Shown piece after piece: positions 1 through 5,191 of a stretch of DNA of 9,793 bases; the first letter of the stretch is position 1; each line of letters opens with the position of its first letter. The DNA is from Firmicutes bacterium UBA1440 (GTDB lineage Bacteria > Bacillota > Clostridia > Peptostreptococcales > Anaerovoracaceae), in contig DCTM01000010.1 in the NCBI GenBank assembly GCA_002329565.1, positions 3,741 to 13,533 of the forward strand, read 5' to 3'. A program made the translations under genes and the position numbers. The notes under the pieces are model-generated. The model did no database searches, was not told the origin of the DNA, and was given only the letters and a program-made list of their open reading frames with translations.

Positions 1-151
1 ACAGCATTTCCACCTGTTTTCTGAACGAGAATGGACGGATGCAAGTCAGTATACGATTTGCATTGACACGGGCAAAGTCGATTTTGAACACAGCGTATCG
101 TTGATTTTGCAATGTGTTGAAGCACAGCTGGGCATAAAGCCGCAAAAATAG
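1..151 (+). CDS. C-terminal end of a cytidylate kinase-like family protein (5' end outside window)
   Basis: An open frame enters from the left edge (codons from base 2) and ends at TAG 149-151, giving 49 residues. The readable part begins QHFHLFSEREWTDASQY and continues ICIDTGKVDFEHSVSLI. This matches the end of the cytidylate-kinase-like P-loop family common in Clostridia, which typically shows a W-x-D-A-x-x-Y-x-x-C-x-x-T segment followed by an amphipathic helix. The nucleotide-binding P-loop would lie upstream and cannot be seen. The substrate of this family is not well established, so a role in nucleotide phosphorylation is inferred from the family name only. The assignment rests on a short tail. 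Confidence 0.55.
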   Translation, partial: QHFHLFSEREWTDASQYTICIDTGKVDFEHSVSLILQCVEAQLGIKPQK

Positions 152-155
152 AAGG

Positions 156-179
156 AATTTTCTAAAAATTTAGAAAATT
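156..179. repeat. AT-rich perfect inverted repeat upstream of the ncRNA promoter
   Basis: Arms 156-166 and 169-179 are exact reverse complements (11 bp) around a 2-nt centre. It lies 4 nt after the upstream stop codon and 4 nt before the -35 box at 184. No T-run follows it, so it is a poor terminator. An operator or an A+T-rich upstream promoter element are alternatives; the function is inference. Confidence 0.5.
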
Positions 180-183
180 AAGC

Positions 184-212
184 TTGCATTTCTTTCGACC
201 ATTTGGTATAAT
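184..212 (+). promoter_or_regulatory. Extended -10 sigma-A promoter for the structured ncRNA
   Basis: TTGCAT (184-189) and a perfect TATAAT (207-212) are separated by 17 bp. TG at 204-205 gives an extended -10 element, which compensates for the weak -35. Transcription would start near 219, just before the structured region. The same -35 hexamer, 17-bp spacing and -10 recur in front of rpsT. Confidence 0.7.
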
Positions 213-218
213 AAAGCT

Positions 219-516
219 ACAAAGTAGTAGGAACGGAAATTTCCGTCCAAAGCTTTTAAAATAAATTAAGTCACAGTTACTTAAGAAAGAAAGAGGTGAG
301 TCCGCCAGAAGTTTCGAATTTCGGTACAGATGACACCGACAGTGTGTAGCGCAAGCTGATCCGATCGCCGGGTAAGGCGAAGAGGGGAAAGTCCGAAAGA
401 GTTGTTTGATGCGAAGGCAATGGATGCCAAAGGTTGGAAGTTGACCGGAGGGGGCCTGAGTATAAATGGACTTAAAGAGGCAGCGAATACACAAATCGGT
501 GTCATCTTAATTTTTT
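219..516 (+). ncRNA. Candidate structured noncoding RNA of about 300 nt, possibly raiA-motif class
   Basis: This stretch follows a strong promoter, has no convincing ORF and ends in a T-run (511-516). Visible pairings are: 213-218 with 251-256; a hairpin around 229-248; 266-271 with 279-284; 347-350 with 355-358 capped by a GCAA tetraloop; 365-369 with 376-380; 416-419 with 425-428; 432-435 with 443-446; and a longer-range helix 389-395 with 467-473. A perfect 12-bp helix, 328-339 with 496-507, closes most of the domain directly before the T-run. A loop contact 277-281 with 371-375 would make a pseudoknot. It does not show the conserved cores of the lysine, TPP, SAM, c-di-GMP, cobalamin or T-box leaders as I know them. 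The raiA motif (a roughly 200-nt Clostridia/Actinobacteria RNA linked to sporulation and aggregation) fits in size and host, but that name is recalled, not verified. The M20 gene downstream could be a passenger or a regulated target. Confidence 0.65.
496..516 (+). terminator. Probable 3' end of the ncRNA (3' arm of long-range helix plus T-run)
   Basis: Bases 496-507 pair perfectly with 328-339, and six T residues follow at 511-516 after TTAA. No strong local hairpin precedes the T-run, so termination would rely on the long-range helix. Alternative pairing of 335-339 with 321-325 would disrupt it. Confidence 0.4.
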
Positions 517-560
517 GTGCGTTTAAAATGCGCTCCGAAATCATATCTTTTCATAAGAAT

Positions 561-570
561 GAGGAGGGGG
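561..570 (+). promoter_or_regulatory. Ribosome binding site deciding the TTG start of the M20 gene
   Basis: A long purine run containing AGGAGG (562-567) lies 12 nt before TTG 583 and downstream of the other in-frame candidates (GTG 517, ATG 559). It therefore supports initiation at 583. An ATT codon at 580 has slightly better spacing but is a very rare start. Confidence 0.65.
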
Positions 571-582
571 TGTTTTTTTATT

Positions 583-1788
583 TTGGAAATAAAAAATTTG
601 CGGGAGTCCATATCAGAGGCGACTGTTTGGGCCACAAAGATCCGCAGAGAACTGCATCGAAAGCCGGAGCTCGGAGGAAAGGAAGATTGCACCGCAGCCT
701 TGATCGAATCGTGTTTGGATGAGTTTGAGGTGCCGCACAGTCGACTGCTTTCACATACCGTTATAGGTCATCGAAGTGCAGAGAAAAATGCAGATCGCAA
801 GAAAAAATGTTTGGTGTTGCGTGCTGACATCGACGCGTTGAAAATACAGGAGAATACAGATCAGGCCTTCAAATCGCAGAGAAACGGATATATGCATGCG
901 TGCGGGCATGATGTGCATACGGCGATTTTACTGGGTACTGCAAAGGTAATGGGCATGATAGGTGATGCGATCGATGTGGATCTTAAATATATATTCCAGC
1001 AGGATGAAGAGGGTGACGGCAAGGGAAAAGATGTCGTTGAGCGGGGTGTTTTGGATGATGCTGATATAGTTTTGGGCCTGCACGTTAAGCCTGAGCTGCC
1101 GGCGGGCACCGTTGGTCTTAAGTACGGTAAAATGAACGCTGCTTCTCTGATGGTGGATATCATTATTGAAGGGAAGGCGAGCCACGGGGCATCTCCTCAT
1201 AGGGGCAGCGATGCACTGCATGCGGCCGCCAATATAATCGTTGCGATAGGAGGTATTACCGGGAGATTGATGAATCCCGTACATCCGGCAGTGGTTTCAT
1301 TCGGAAAAATCACGGGCGGAACGGCCCGAAACATCATCGCTGACCGTGTCGATTTGCAGGGAATCATAAGAGCTGAGGATGGGATTTCGTGCGATGCGAT
1401 TGCCAAGCATTTGTTCCGTATCGCCGAGAATACGGCGGCGGCTTGGGGATGTCGTGCAATCTTGAAACTGCGGGATGGATACCCTGAGTTGATCAACAAT
1501 GATGAGATTGTGGCAAGAATTTGGAATGCGATCCGACTTTACAATAATAATTTGGAGAAGGAGCAGCGAATAAAAATCACGGAATGCGAAGAGATGTCTA
1601 TGACGGTGGACGACTTTGCATATTATACAGCCGCATGCAAGGGCGCGTATTTCTATCTGGGGAGCGGGTTCCCAAATCGGGAGAACAGCGGCTTGCATAC
1701 GAGTACATTTCTTGTCAACGAAGCCTGTATACAAACGGGTATAGAGGCTTATACTGCATTTATTCTTTATGAAAGTCAGGTCACATAA
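583..1788 (+). CDS. M20 family (M20D-type) metallo-amidohydrolase / aminoacylase-like peptidase
   Basis: This 401-residue protein (counting from TTG 583) has the full length of hippurate hydrolase / IAA-amino-acid hydrolase-like enzymes, which hydrolyse N-acyl amino acids or related amides with a di-metal centre in the cytoplasm. Visible motifs in order: IRRELHRKPELG (20-31), RADIDALKIQE (80-90), HACGHDVH (105-112), QQDEEGDG (139-146), GLH (165-167), the dimerisation-domain segment SHGASPHRGSDA (200-211), GGTARNII (245-252) and LHTSTF (371-376). By analogy with M20D enzymes the metal ligands C107, H109, E143, H167 and H372 are all present, with E142 as general base, so it should be active. 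The exact substrate cannot be read from sequence; N-acetyl-diaminopimelate deacetylase is an alternative. The start was chosen by the ribosome binding site and by the family-like N-terminus MEIKNLRESI. It is monocistronic, between the ncRNA and a terminator. Confidence 0.88.
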   Translation: MEIKNLRESISEATVWATKIRRELHRKPELGGKEDCTAALIESCLDEFEVPHSRLLSHTVIGHRSAEKNADRKKKCLVLRADIDALKIQENTDQAFKSQRNGYMHACGHDVHTAILLGTAKVMGMIGDAIDVDLKYIFQQDEEGDGKGKDVVERGVLDDADIVLGLHVKPELPAGTVGLKYGKMNAASLMVDIIIEGKASHGASPHRGSDALHAAANIIVAIGGITGRLMNPVHPAVVSFGKITGGTARNIIADRVDLQGIIRAEDGISCDAIAKHLFRIAENTAAAWGCRAILKLRDGYPELINNDEIVARIWNAIRLYNNNLEKEQRIKITECEEMSMTVDDFAYYTAACKGAYFYLGSGFPNRENSGLHTSTFLVNEACIQTGIEAYTAFILYESQVT

Positions 1789-1837
1789 TATAAAATTATG
1801 TAACCTGATAGTCAGTTATAAGTGCTCAAAAAGAAAT

Positions 1838-1869
1838 AAACCGAAGGGAGACACATCCTTCGGTTTTTT
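1838..1869. terminator. Bidirectional rho-independent terminator between the M20 gene and rpsT
   Basis: A perfect 10-bp stem (1838-1847 with 1857-1866) has a 9-nt loop and a run of six T (1864-1869) on the plus strand. On the minus strand the stem is followed by an interrupted T-rich tail (complement of 1827-1837). It can therefore end both the M20 transcript and rpsT. Confidence 0.9.
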
Positions 1870-1918
1870 ACTCACGTAATGCACATTTAACTTATGTGCC
1901 GGTGGGGACGGGTGAGGT

Positions 1919-2185
1919 TTATTTTGTTGCTTCGTTGAATCTTTTCGTTAATCTGGAGACCTTTCTTGCAGCAGTATTCTTATGGATAACACCTTTCGAT
2001 GCAGTCTGCATAAGCTTCTTTTCTGCGAGAGCCAGCTTTTCCTTTGCTGTATCGTAATCTTCGGCAGCAAGTGCAGCCTCAAAATTCTTCAGCACAGTCT
2101 TAAGATGGTTTTTGATTCTTCTGTTCTTTGCGGTTCTCTTGTCGATAACTCTGATTCTTTTCTTTGCGGATTTAATATTTGCCAT
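1919..2185 (-). CDS. rpsT: 30S ribosomal protein S20
   Basis: The 88-residue, Lys/Arg-rich, all-helical protein begins MANIKSAKKRIRVIDKRTAKN and contains the family-typical segments LKTVLKNFEAAL, KGVIHKNTAARKVSRL and a helical tail. S20 binds 16S rRNA early in assembly of the small subunit. The length matches the family norm. The start ATG is the complement of 2183-2185, with GGGGTG (complement of 2195-2200) 9 nt upstream as ribosome binding site. It is transcribed alone, opposite to all its neighbours, from the promoter at 2241-2269, with a 5' leader of about 48 nt. Termination is probably at the shared hairpin 1838-1866. No anomalies are seen. Confidence 0.97.
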   Translation of the reverse strand: MANIKSAKKRIRVIDKRTAKNRRIKNHLKTVLKNFEAALAAEDYDTAKEKLALAEKKLMQTASKGVIHKNTAARKVSRLTKRFNEATK

Positions 2186-2240
2186 TTTTTAATTCACCCC
2201 ACTTTTTTATTAATTTTTGATAGCAAATTACGCAAGCATT

Positions 2241-2269
2241 ATTATATACGAACATGCTTGAAAATGCAA
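2241..2269 (-). promoter_or_regulatory. rpsT sigma-A promoter
   Basis: On the minus strand TTGCAT (complement of 2264-2269), a 17-bp spacer and a perfect TATAAT (complement of 2241-2246) are seen. Transcription would start near 2234. The -35, spacing and -10 are identical to the ncRNA promoter at 184-212. Confidence 0.7.
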
Positions 2270-2354
2270 GCGAAAAATTGAAAAATACGAGTTTTTGAGG
2301 AACAAAAGCGCATGTCGGCGGGTCTAACAATTAAATCGGTGATTTCTGTATATA

Positions 2355-2390
2355 AAAATGCAATTTTATATCAAAATGCAACTTTTGATG
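2355..2390. repeat. Two tandem imperfect 18-bp direct repeats upstream of the lipoprotein gene
   Basis: Units 2355-2372 and 2373-2390 share AAAATGCAA and match at about 14 of 18 positions. They lie 24-59 bp upstream of the lipoprotein start codon. They could be an operator, or simply local AT-rich similarity. No convincing sigma-A promoter for the lipoprotein gene was found in this stretch. Confidence 0.3.
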
Positions 2391-2413
2391 AAAGGTTGAA
2401 AGGAAGGGACGCA

Positions 2414-2918
2414 ATGGTGGATAATCTTTGTAAGAGGGCGAAAACAAAGGTATTGCTTTTAACGGTATTTCTCGTCGCTTGCCTGGTTTTGGCGGGTTGC
2501 GCGGGAGATACCCTGGAGGTGAACGGCAACACGGACGGATCCGACGGGAAGTCACAGCTTTATAAGACAGTGGAGCAGTACATGAGTGACGAGTTCACAA
2601 GGGTGTATTCTCCGTACTATGAGATACTGGATTTGGAGATCAAGAATTGGCAGGAGGACTGGCAATTCGGCGACATTCTTCTATACGATGACATTCAAGA
2701 ACTTCGACCGCGATCCCGATACCGTACAGTACATTATCGATGCCAAGAACAACAACTCCCCGTACTACGAGCAGATGAAAAAGGAATATCTGGAGCCGAA
2801 GGAAGCAAATTATGAATTTAAAGCGGAGCTTGTCGACGGCAAAATATTGCTGTATTCCAATGTATCGCCGAAAGGAATCGAGTGGGAGAGAACGGAAGTT
2901 TCGGACTTTATAATGTAG
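2414..2918 (+). pseudogene. Small lipoprotein of unknown function, frame-disrupted near 2660
   Basis: Translation starts at ATG 2414 behind a purine-rich site (AAGGAAGGGA) and gives a lipoprotein signal peptide: positively charged N-terminus MVDNLCKRAKTK, hydrophobic core, and lipobox LAGC with Cys near residue 29. The frame reads NWQEDWQFGDILLYDD from about 2644 and then runs into unrelated sequence. The +1 frame instead continues sensibly as GNSATFFYTMTFKNFDRDPD to IEWERTEVSDFIM, with stop TAG 2916-2918. Removing one base (T2660, within GAC-T-GGC) joins the two as NWQEDGNSATFF, giving about 167 residues. I do not recognise a named domain; it resembles uncharacterised secreted or lipid-anchored clostridial proteins. 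It is a pseudogene, or the extra base is a sequencing error. No slippery heptamer that would suggest programmed frameshifting is seen. Confidence 0.7.
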
Positions 2919-2945
2919 GATAGTCTGTACGATTTTGTGATATTT

Positions 2946-2953
2946 GATATAAT
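2946..2953 (+). promoter_or_regulatory. Possible extended -10 element leading straight into a terminator
   Basis: TG-A-TATAAT has its TATAAT at 2948-2953 and the TG pair just before, but no good -35 at the expected distance. Transcripts from here would reach the terminator hairpin 2972-3006 within about 15 nt. It is either a chance match in AT-rich sequence or a very short leader. Confidence 0.25.
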
Positions 2954-2971
2954 ACGCTTTTGATAATGATG

Positions 2972-3008
2972 AAAGAGCGCAATAGGAACCATTCCTTGTG
3001 CTCTTTTT
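2972..3008 (+). terminator. Rho-independent terminator after the lipoprotein gene
   Basis: The stem pairs AAAGAGC (2972-2978) with GCTCTTT (3000-3006) and extends inward through 2979-2982 and, after a 2-nt bulge, GGAA with TTCC, closing a 3-nt loop. A T-run (3004-3008) and a further T-rich tail follow. It separates the lipoprotein unit from gpr. Confidence 0.85.
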
Positions 3009-3090
3009 GTTTTGCGTTCTCTTGATTCTGACTGCGACTCTATGAATAAAAGCAGCATCGAGAGGGGAAACTCAAAGCAGATTTAAGATT

Positions 3091-3096
3091 AGGGGG
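3091..3096 (+). promoter_or_regulatory. Ribosome binding site for the TTG start of gpr
   Basis: AGGGGG lies 8 nt before TTG 3105. An in-frame TGA stop occupies 3102-3104, directly upstream, so TTG 3105 is the earliest possible start of this frame. Confidence 0.8.
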
Positions 3097-3104
3097 ACGA
3101 GTGA

Positions 3105-4013
3105 TTGAAGTACAGAACGGATCTTGCGCTGGAATGCAAACAGCTTTACGATAAGGAAAATAAGGACAGGAGGGGCGACATTCCCGGAATTCACTCCGAA
3201 ACGGAGGTCTTTGATGAGGACATCAAGGTCACACGGATCGAAATCCTGGATAAGCGCGGCGAACTTGCGCTCGGAAAACCTGCGGGAAATTATATCACTC
3301 TCGAAATTGAAGGGCTGATTGACGGAAAGGAAGGGGTCAAGGAAAGGGCATCCGAGGCGCTTGGCAAGGAACTCGGCAAGCTTATTCCGTTTAAATACGA
3401 TCTTAAGACGCTTGTCGTGGGCATCGGCAACGACAAGGTGACGCCGGATGCACTCGGACCCTATACCGCATCTAAGATCAAGATCACCCGTCATTTATTC
3501 CTAATTTATGAAGCCGACGGAGATTACGAGATGAGCTGCGTGAGCGGGCTGATACCCGGAGTCATGGGCAGCACAGGCATTGAAACTGCTGAACTTATCA
3601 AAAGGGCCATCGATATTGTGGCTCCCGAAGTCGTCATCGCAGTCGACTCGCTGGCAGCGCGGGATATCGCACGAGTGAACACAACGATCCAGATCAATGA
3701 CGTCGGCATATCTCCGGGCAAGGGTATGGGCAATGTGCGGACGGAACTGTCAAAGAATACACTCGGAAGGCGTACGATTGCTATCGGCGTTCCTACCGTA
3801 ATAGACGCTGCGACTTTGATTGCTGATGCAATGCTCGATATCGGACGCAGCGACGATGAAGTAGAGAAATATCTGGCGGAGAATCAACATGAACTGGTGG
3901 TCACCAGTACAGATATAGATCTCGTGATTAAAGATTTTTCGGATATAATCGCAAACGGGATTAATATAACTCTTCACCCCGGCATATATAAAAATAGGAG
4001 CACGGATCGATAA
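3105..4013 (+). CDS. gpr: Germination protease (GPR), degrades small acid-soluble spore proteins
   Basis: The 302-residue protein matches the GPR family (peptidase A25). GPR is made as a zymogen in the forespore and, on germination, cleaves the alpha/beta-type SASPs that coat spore DNA. Visible segments: RTDLALE (4-10), which contains the autoprocessing site D-L-A; VVGIGNDKVTPDALGP (104-119); TRHLF (128-132); GLIPGVMGSTGIET (148-161); AVDSLAARDIARVNTTIQ (179-196); SPGKGMGN (203-210); IAIGVPTVIDA (225-235); and a C-terminal VTSTDID...NGINITLHP. D115 and D181 correspond to the two catalytic aspartates known in the Bacillus enzyme. It is shorter than the Bacillus protein (about 370), mostly because a C-terminal-half insertion is missing and the propeptide is only about six residues. 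Start is TTG 3105, forced by an immediately preceding in-frame stop. spoIIP follows after 11 nt. Forespore sigma-factor control is expected from the family, but no clear promoter was identified. Confidence 0.95.
   Translation: MKYRTDLALECKQLYDKENKDRRGDIPGIHSETEVFDEDIKVTRIEILDKRGELALGKPAGNYITLEIEGLIDGKEGVKERASEALGKELGKLIPFKYDLKTLVVGIGNDKVTPDALGPYTASKIKITRHLFLIYEADGDYEMSCVSGLIPGVMGSTGIETAELIKRAIDIVAPEVVIAVDSLAARDIARVNTTIQINDVGISPGKGMGNVRTELSKNTLGRRTIAIGVPTVIDAATLIADAMLDIGRSDDEVEKYLAENQHELVVTSTDIDLVIKDFSDIIANGINITLHPGIYKNRSTDR
3962..3990 (+). promoter_or_regulatory. Candidate sigma-E promoter for spoIIP inside the end of gpr
   Basis: TAATATA (3962-3968) fits the sigma-E -35 consensus KMATATT at 6 of 7 positions. 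After a 14-bp gap, CATATATA (3983-3990) resembles the -10 consensus CATACAMT. Transcription would start near 3997, about 28 nt before the spoIIP ATG. Mother-cell expression of spoIIP is known in Bacillus. Here the site is inferred by eye in AT-rich sequence. Confidence 0.35.
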
Positions 4014-4024
4014 GGGGGAGAAAG

Positions 4025-4927
4025 ATGAACCGAAAAAAGGTGATGCTGCTGTTTTTTGCGGTGCTGGTTTTGAGTTCAGCGGTGACTGCCAAGATGCTGT
4101 ATGACGGGAAACGACTCGCACTTACGGAAAGCGAACTCGGCATGATGTGTCTTGCGGGGGCATATCCCGCAGCGGCGTTCGGCAATGAGGATTACGGTGA
4201 AAAGAATTACGAGAATCCGATATCGATGATTGAGAGCGAGGGCGGCGGAGAGGAAACAAAGGCAATGTCTGAGGAGGAGCAGAAGGAGACACCTGCGCCG
4301 ACGGTTGTTGATACCGCACCGACAAACCCATTGGTTATTATCTATCACACACACGCTACCGAGGCGTATCAGCCGATTTCTACGGGAAATTTCAGGACGC
4401 TCTCAGAGGAGAATTCCGTACGCGATGTCGGCACAGTTCTGACAAAGGAGCTGGAAGCCAAGGGAATCGCTGTTATTCATGACAAGACGCTTCACGATGC
4501 GCAGTCATATAATCAGTCATACAGCCGTTCACTCGAAACAATTCAAAATCTCCTGGCCAAGTATCCGAGTGCCAAGTACGTAATCGATTTACATAGAGAT
4601 GCCGCTGCCTACATGGGTAATGCCGGCAAGGTCGTGACAGTCAACGGTGAAACGGCTGCCACATATGCACTTGTCGTCGGGCAAGGCAACGAGAATGCGT
4701 CCGAATTGAATGCATTTGCAACCCGGGTAACCAACAAAGCAGAGGATATGTATCCCGGCTTCGGCGGCAGAATCATCAACAAATCCTACAGATACAATCA
4801 GTATGTGTCGGATCATCATTTGTTGCTTGAAATCGGCAACAATGAAAACAATATCAGAGAAGTCAGGGTATGCGCGAAATATTTTGCGGACGTTTTGGCG
4901 GAAATTATCAAAGAGGATACAGAATAA
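4025..4927 (+). CDS. spoIIP: Stage II sporulation protein P, peptidoglycan hydrolase of engulfment
   Basis: This 300-residue membrane-anchored protein begins with a short basic N-terminus (MNRKKVM) and a hydrophobic anchor (about 6-22). An acidic, Glu/Pro-rich linker follows (about 55-100), and then the SpoIIP amidase/endopeptidase domain (about 102-295). Family motifs are IIYHTHATEAYQP (105-117), VIDLHRDAA (186-194) and LLLEIGNNENNI (266-277); H110, E113, H190 and E269 are plausible zinc or catalytic positions within them. With SpoIID and SpoIIM it thins septal and engulfment peptidoglycan from the mother-cell side. The start ATG has AAGGGGGAG just upstream. It sits 11 nt after gpr, a conserved pairing in spore formers, but the two genes act in different compartments, so a separate promoter (candidate at 3962-3990) is expected. 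It is compact compared with the Bacillus protein (about 400), due to a shorter N-terminal region. Confidence 0.94.
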   Translation: MNRKKVMLLFFAVLVLSSAVTAKMLYDGKRLALTESELGMMCLAGAYPAAAFGNEDYGEKNYENPISMIESEGGGEETKAMSEEEQKETPAPTVVDTAPTNPLVIIYHTHATEAYQPISTGNFRTLSEENSVRDVGTVLTKELEAKGIAVIHDKTLHDAQSYNQSYSRSLETIQNLLAKYPSAKYVIDLHRDAAAYMGNAGKVVTVNGETAATYALVVGQGNENASELNAFATRVTNKAEDMYPGFGGRIINKSYRYNQYVSDHHLLLEIGNNENNIREVRVCAKYFADVLAEIIKEDTE

Positions 4928-4928
4928 G

Positions 4929-5126
4929 ATGAATGATTGGGTAAAGCGATTTTTTGTATTTCTGACGGCATGTGCTTTGACGTTGGGAGTACTTACGGTG
5001 GACAAGCAGTGCAGCCGCATCGCGGGGCGTGACGGTGAACTGTATCCGCGCATTTCGCGTATGGCGGATGATACTATAGAGGTGCGTGCGTTCGGTTTAG
5101 TCGAAACGGTGAAACTTAAACATTAA
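4929..5126 (+). CDS. Small single-pass membrane protein of unknown function
   Basis: The ORF of 65 codons starts at ATG 4929, one nucleotide after the spoIIP stop, with AGAGG in the spoIIP tail as a distant ribosome binding site; translational coupling is likely. The protein has a basic start (MNDWVKRF), one hydrophobic segment (about 8-25, FFVFLTACALTLGVLTV) and a soluble tail with the segments RIAGRDGELYP and DTIEVRAFGLVETVKLKH. I recognise no family. The hydrophobic segment could be an uncleaved signal anchor. Position directly behind spoIIP suggests co-transcription with it. It is shorter than a confident call allows, but the tight junction and clean stop before the lepA promoter support it. 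Confidence 0.6.
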   Translation: MNDWVKRFFVFLTACALTLGVLTVDKQCSRIAGRDGELYPRISRMADDTIEVRAFGLVETVKLKH

Positions 5127-5130
5127 GTCA

Positions 5131-5159
5131 TTGAAATTCGACGCGATTTCTATTAGAAT
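5131..5159 (+). promoter_or_regulatory. Sigma-A promoter for lepA
   Basis: TTGAAA (5131-5136) and TAGAAT (5154-5159) are separated by 17 bp, each matching 5 of 6 consensus bases. The start of transcription would be near 5166, giving a leader of about 26 nt before the lepA ATG with AGAGAGG as ribosome binding site. It uncouples lepA-hemW from the sporulation genes upstream. Confidence 0.75.
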
Positions 5160-5191
5160 ATCTGTATAGATTATTTAAAGAGAGGTATCGG

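Noticed and set aside
290..450. Lysine riboswitch or RNase P RNA
   Set aside because: AGAGGTGAG and GAGGGGAAAGTCC look superficially similar to their conserved cores, but the remaining signature segments of both RNAs are missing or out of order.
517..582. Upstream GTG 517 / ATG 559 starts for the M20 gene
   Set aside because: They lie before the strong ribosome binding site (561-570) and add a cysteine-rich, non-conserved extension. TTG 583 gives the family-like N-terminus.
402..722. 106-codon ORF across the ncRNA and the start of the M20 gene
   Set aside because: It has no ribosome binding site and low-complexity, family-less protein sequence. It overlaps the structured RNA and the real M20 frame.
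2312..2413. N-terminal extension of the lipoprotein to ATG 2312
   Set aside because: It would put 34 residues before the signal peptide. ATG 2414 has its own ribosome binding site and a canonical lipoprotein signal.
3043..3073. Sigma-G promoter for gpr
   Set aside because: TGAATA (3043-3048) is a good -35 match, but no CATnnTA-like -10 occurs 17-18 bp downstream.
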